Shown here: piece after piece, positions 60,989-64,000 of the stretch | How positions within the stretch are numbered: position 1 is the stretch's first letter | How the letters are laid out: every line of letters starts with the position of its first letter | DNA from: Gaiellasilicea sp963802765 | GTDB lineage: Bacteria; Actinomycetota; Thermoleophilia; Gaiellales; Gaiellaceae | Assembly: GCA_963802765.1 (NCBI GenBank) | Contig: CAWDJZ010000003.1 | Location: 228,370-292,369, forward strand | Length of the DNA: 64,000 nt | Direction of reading: 5' to 3' | Translations under genes and position numbers: made by a program | Notes under the pieces: model-generated | What the model saw: only the letters and a program-made list of their open reading frames with translations | Told to the model about the DNA's origin: nothing | Databases searched by the model: none

Positions 60989-63988
60989 GCGCTGTCGCCG
61001 AACCGCGATCTCCGGCGGGCCCGCCGACGGATCGTTCCCCATACGTCGGCCTCACCTACTACACCGAGAACGACGCCGACCTCTTCTTCGGACGAGACGC
61101 CGACGCGTCCATCCTCATCGGCAACCTGCGTGCGTCACGGCTCACGCTCCTCTACGCGGAGAGCGGGGTTGGCAAGAGCTCGGTGCTCCGGGCCGCCGTC
61201 GCCGCGCGGTTGCAGGAGCTGGCGAGACGCGACGCGGAGCTGCGAGGAACGCCGCGCTTCGTCCCGGTCGTCTTCAACGTCTGGAGCTCGGAGCCCGTGT
61301 CCGGGCTGGTCGACGCGATCGAGCAGGCGCTCTCGCCGTTTCGCGACGAGGCCGAGCCCGCGCTGCCCCGTGACCGTCTCGAGGACGCCGTCGAGGCGGC
61401 GACGGCGGGGGGCACGTCCCTGCTCGTGATCCTCGACCAGTTCGAGGAGCACTTCGTCTACGGCACCGCGCAGAACGGGCGAGAGCCGTTCGCCCAGCAA
61501 CTCGCCCGATGCGTCAACCGCGCCGACTTCCGCATGAACGTGCTCATCTCGATTCGCGAGGACTCGTACGCTGGCGTCGGCGATCTCTTCAGCGGCCTTA
61601 TCCCGAACCTGTATGCGAACTCCGTGCACCTCGACTACCTCGATCGGGAGGGCGGTCGCGAGGCGATCCTGAGGCCGATCGAAAAGCTGAACGAGGGTCG
61701 GCCGAAGAGCGAGCAGCTTGAGATGCCCGAGTCGGCGCTTGTCGAGGCCGTCCTCGATGGCGTACGGCGGCGCGCCCGGGAGCGTGCCGACGTGCGCGAC
61801 AACGCTGAGGTCGACGGAAGCGGTCAGCAAGTCGAGCGACAAGAGACCGCGCCAAACCAGATCGAGACGACGTACCTCCAGCTCGTGATGACGCGACTGT
61901 GGGACGAGGAGACCACACGAAGATTGCGTCTCGCGACGCTCGAGGAGTTGGGAGGCACGGATCAGATCATCGACGAGCATCTCGACCGAGCGCTCGACGC
62001 GCTCTCTCCGGGAGAGCAGGACACGGCCGCGTCGATCTTCACCTTCCTCGTCACCAAGGCCGGTACGAAGATCGCGCTGACCGCCAAGGATCTGTCGGAG
62101 CTGTCGGACCTGCCGGAGTCCAGGATCGACCCCGTGCTTCGAAGCCTTGCGGCGTCCGAGAGTCACATCCTCCGCCCGGTCGATCTCCGCGACCACGGGC
62201 GCGGCCGCGCGTACGAAATCTTCCACGATGCGCTCGCCCGTCCCATCGTCGAGTGGCGGCAGGGCAAGCTGAACGCCCGACTGGCCGAGGCTGCGCGCCG
62301 CGAGGCGACCGAGCGGATGCGTCGGCTCGCGATCATCGTCGTCATCGCACTCGTGGCGCTCGCCGTCATGTCCGGGCTCTTCGTCTGGGCCCTGTCGCAG
62401 CGCGCCGAGGCGCGCGAACAAGCGCGGGCGGCTGAGGCTGGCGAGCGCTCCGCGAGGGCCCGTCAGCTGAGGCAAACGCGATCGTCGAGCTCGGTCGCGA
62501 TCCTGAACTCGGGCTCCTGCTCGCGGCGAGGCGGCCCGCCTCGCTCCGTCGGCCGGCGACCGAGGACGTGCTCCGCACGGCGCTGCGCGAGTCACGCGTG
62601 CGAACAGTGGCTCGTCTCGGAGAGCCGGTGCAGGACCTCGTCGCGGTCGACGCCCAGACGCTTGCCGCCGTCACGAATGGGGGCGCCGTGCGCCTCGTCG
62701 AACGAGGGCGGCCTGGTCGCGCGTTGTATCGCCTGCGGCCGGCGCCCGTACTTTCTTCTCGGCGGGGTTCGCTTTGACGATCCAGGGCGACGACCTGGTC
62801 GTGCGTCGGCTTCCGGGACTCGACGAGGTCGCACGCTGCCGGTCCCGCCGGGCACCCTGTTTGCCGCAGCGGATCGTCAGGGCCGGCGCTTCGTCGTCGC
62901 CGGACGCCGGGGAGCGACCGTGCTCGACACGTCCGGAAACCAGCTGGCGACCCTCGCCCATCGCGCGCGCGTGCACCGCGCCGCATTCAGCCCTAACGGC
63001 AGGTACGATCGCGACCGCCGGGGCCGACGGCAACGCGATGGTCTGGTTCTCGCACGGCGCGCTCTACCGGCTGTTCCGCGGGGCGGAGGACACGCGCATG
63101 TTCGACGTCGACTTCAGTCCGAACTCGAGGATCCTCGTAGCGGCGAGCAGTGACGGTACTGCCCGCACATGGATCATTCCGCGCGCTGAGCGCAACTCGA
63201 TCATGGCCCTGCACGAGACCCACGTGCGCCGCGCGGTCTTCGGAGAGAACGCTGACTCGGTGCTGACTGCGAGCCGCGACGGGACTGCGCGGACTTGGAA
63301 GGTGGTGACGGGCGGGCCGAGGGCGGTCTTCCGCGGGCACACCGATACGGTGACCGCAGCGGTGTTCGCTCCCGGCGACATGATCGCTACGGCGAGCCTC
63401 GACGGGACGGTTCGCACGTGGATCGCGCAACTCCAGCCGGACCTTCGTCCGACGCCATCCCTCGCGGCCCCGAGACCGACGGTTGATCCGGGCGCGACGG
63501 TGGATGGGGCCAATGTAACGCTGCGTCTCGACGGACGACGTGAGCTCACGGCCACGACGATGACGTGCTTTCCGTCGAGGTGTCGTCGGACGGGTCGCGC
63601 GTGGTCACCGCCAGCCGCGACGGCGATGCGCGGATCTGGGACGCGCGGACGGGCGAGTTGCTAATGTCCTGCAGGGCACGTCGGGACGGTGTTCGATGCG
63701 TCGTTCAGCCCAACGGTCGCTGGGTCGTCACGGCCGGGCCGAGCACGGCGGGCCTCTGGGACGCGACCGACGGCGTACGGGTCTACTTCCTCCAAGGCCA
63801 CGAGGCGCACTTCGGGCGCGGAGTTCAGGGCTCGAGCGGATCGTCACTAGGGGCGCCGACGGCGTTCGGTCGTACGGTTGCGACACGTGCGGCGACTTGG
63901 CTGAGCTGCGAGCGCTCGCCGCCCGCCGGCTGGCGGTGACGGGTCGCAGGCTCTCGCCAACCGAGCGGCCCGCTACTTCGGCGGCTAG
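60985..63988 (+). CDS. Membrane-anchored STAND NTPase with C-terminal WD40 repeats, multiply frameshifted
   Basis: The N-terminal nSTAND1-type P-loop module begins SPYVGLTYYTENDADLFFGR, with Walker A ESGVGKSS (59-66) and Walker B LLVILDQFEEHF (about 147-157). A winged-helix region ends HILRPVDLRDHGRGRAYEIFHDALA in two parts. A transmembrane helix at about 447-470 (IIVVIALVALAVMSGLFVWA) and a charged coiled segment follow. WD40 blades come after: FSPNSRILVAASSDGTARTW, ENADSVLTASRDGTARTWK, PGDMIATASLDGTVRTW, SSDGSRVVTASRDGDARIWD. From about 62470 on, at least five frame changes occur. The stop is inferred at 63986-63988. WD40/STAND proteins are sensors that oligomerise on trigger. Confidence 0.83.
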
Positions 63989-64000
63989 CCGCCGCCGCGC

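Overview
The window is about 64 kb of very GC-rich, gene-dense bacterial DNA with heavy use of G/C at third codon positions and many GTG and TTG starts. The gene content and order (lepA, hemW, hrcA, dnaJ, prmA, mtaB, HIT, yqeY, phoH, ybeY, dgkA/PAP2, cdd, era) fit a deep-branching actinobacterium, possibly class Thermoleophilia. That placement is inferred from composition and gene style, not from a marker-gene tree.

Layout. 1-17.1 kb is the conserved translation, chaperone and RNA-modification cluster. It is interrupted by an SRPBCC-ArsR regulator on the minus strand and by an island at 8.6-13.7 kb holding a methyltransferase, a lipoprotein and an unusual Clp-type ATPase. 17.1-26.9 kb carries a 180-kDa-type NAD-glutamate dehydrogenase, deoC with two aldehyde dehydrogenase genes (the second without a catalytic domain), a broken hydrolase and a globin. 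26.9-35.6 kb carries a secreted BNR-propeller protein, a membrane spermidine-synthase-like protein, a phosphofructokinase with pyrophosphate-type residues, tRNA-Leu, and a GH65 phosphorylase coupled to beta-phosphoglucomutase. 35.9-42.8 kb is a complete branched-chain amino-acid type ABC transporter (livK-H-M-G-F) followed by a second spermidine-synthase-like paralogue. 42.8-52.8 kb holds a LarA-like protein, a GNAT protein, polA, rpsA, coaE, a lytic transglycosylase and a divergent TetR/MFS pair. 52.8-58.7 kb holds a GNAT protein, a secreted dimethylformamidase-like protein and an efeU/efeO-type iron uptake pair. 59.4-64 kb holds a TIR-SIR2 protein translationally coupled to a membrane-anchored STAND NTPase with WD40 repeats.

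Two loci deserve most attention. The first is the TIR-SIR2 / STAND-WD40 pair at 59387-63988. It joins two NAD-directed domain types in one polypeptide next to a sensor-type NTPase, which looks like an immune or abortive-infection module. The second is the protein at 10539-13673, a double-AAA+ Clp-type unfoldase whose C-terminus aligns with peptide-chain release factor 2 on both sides of a missing GGQ domain. I know of no described function for that combination.

A caution applies throughout. At least ten genes, including lepA, dnaJ and phoH, are interrupted by single-base shifts, nearly all equivalent to +1 insertions. This pattern suggests errors in the underlying assembly more than real gene decay, so broken genes here should be confirmed before being called pseudogenes.
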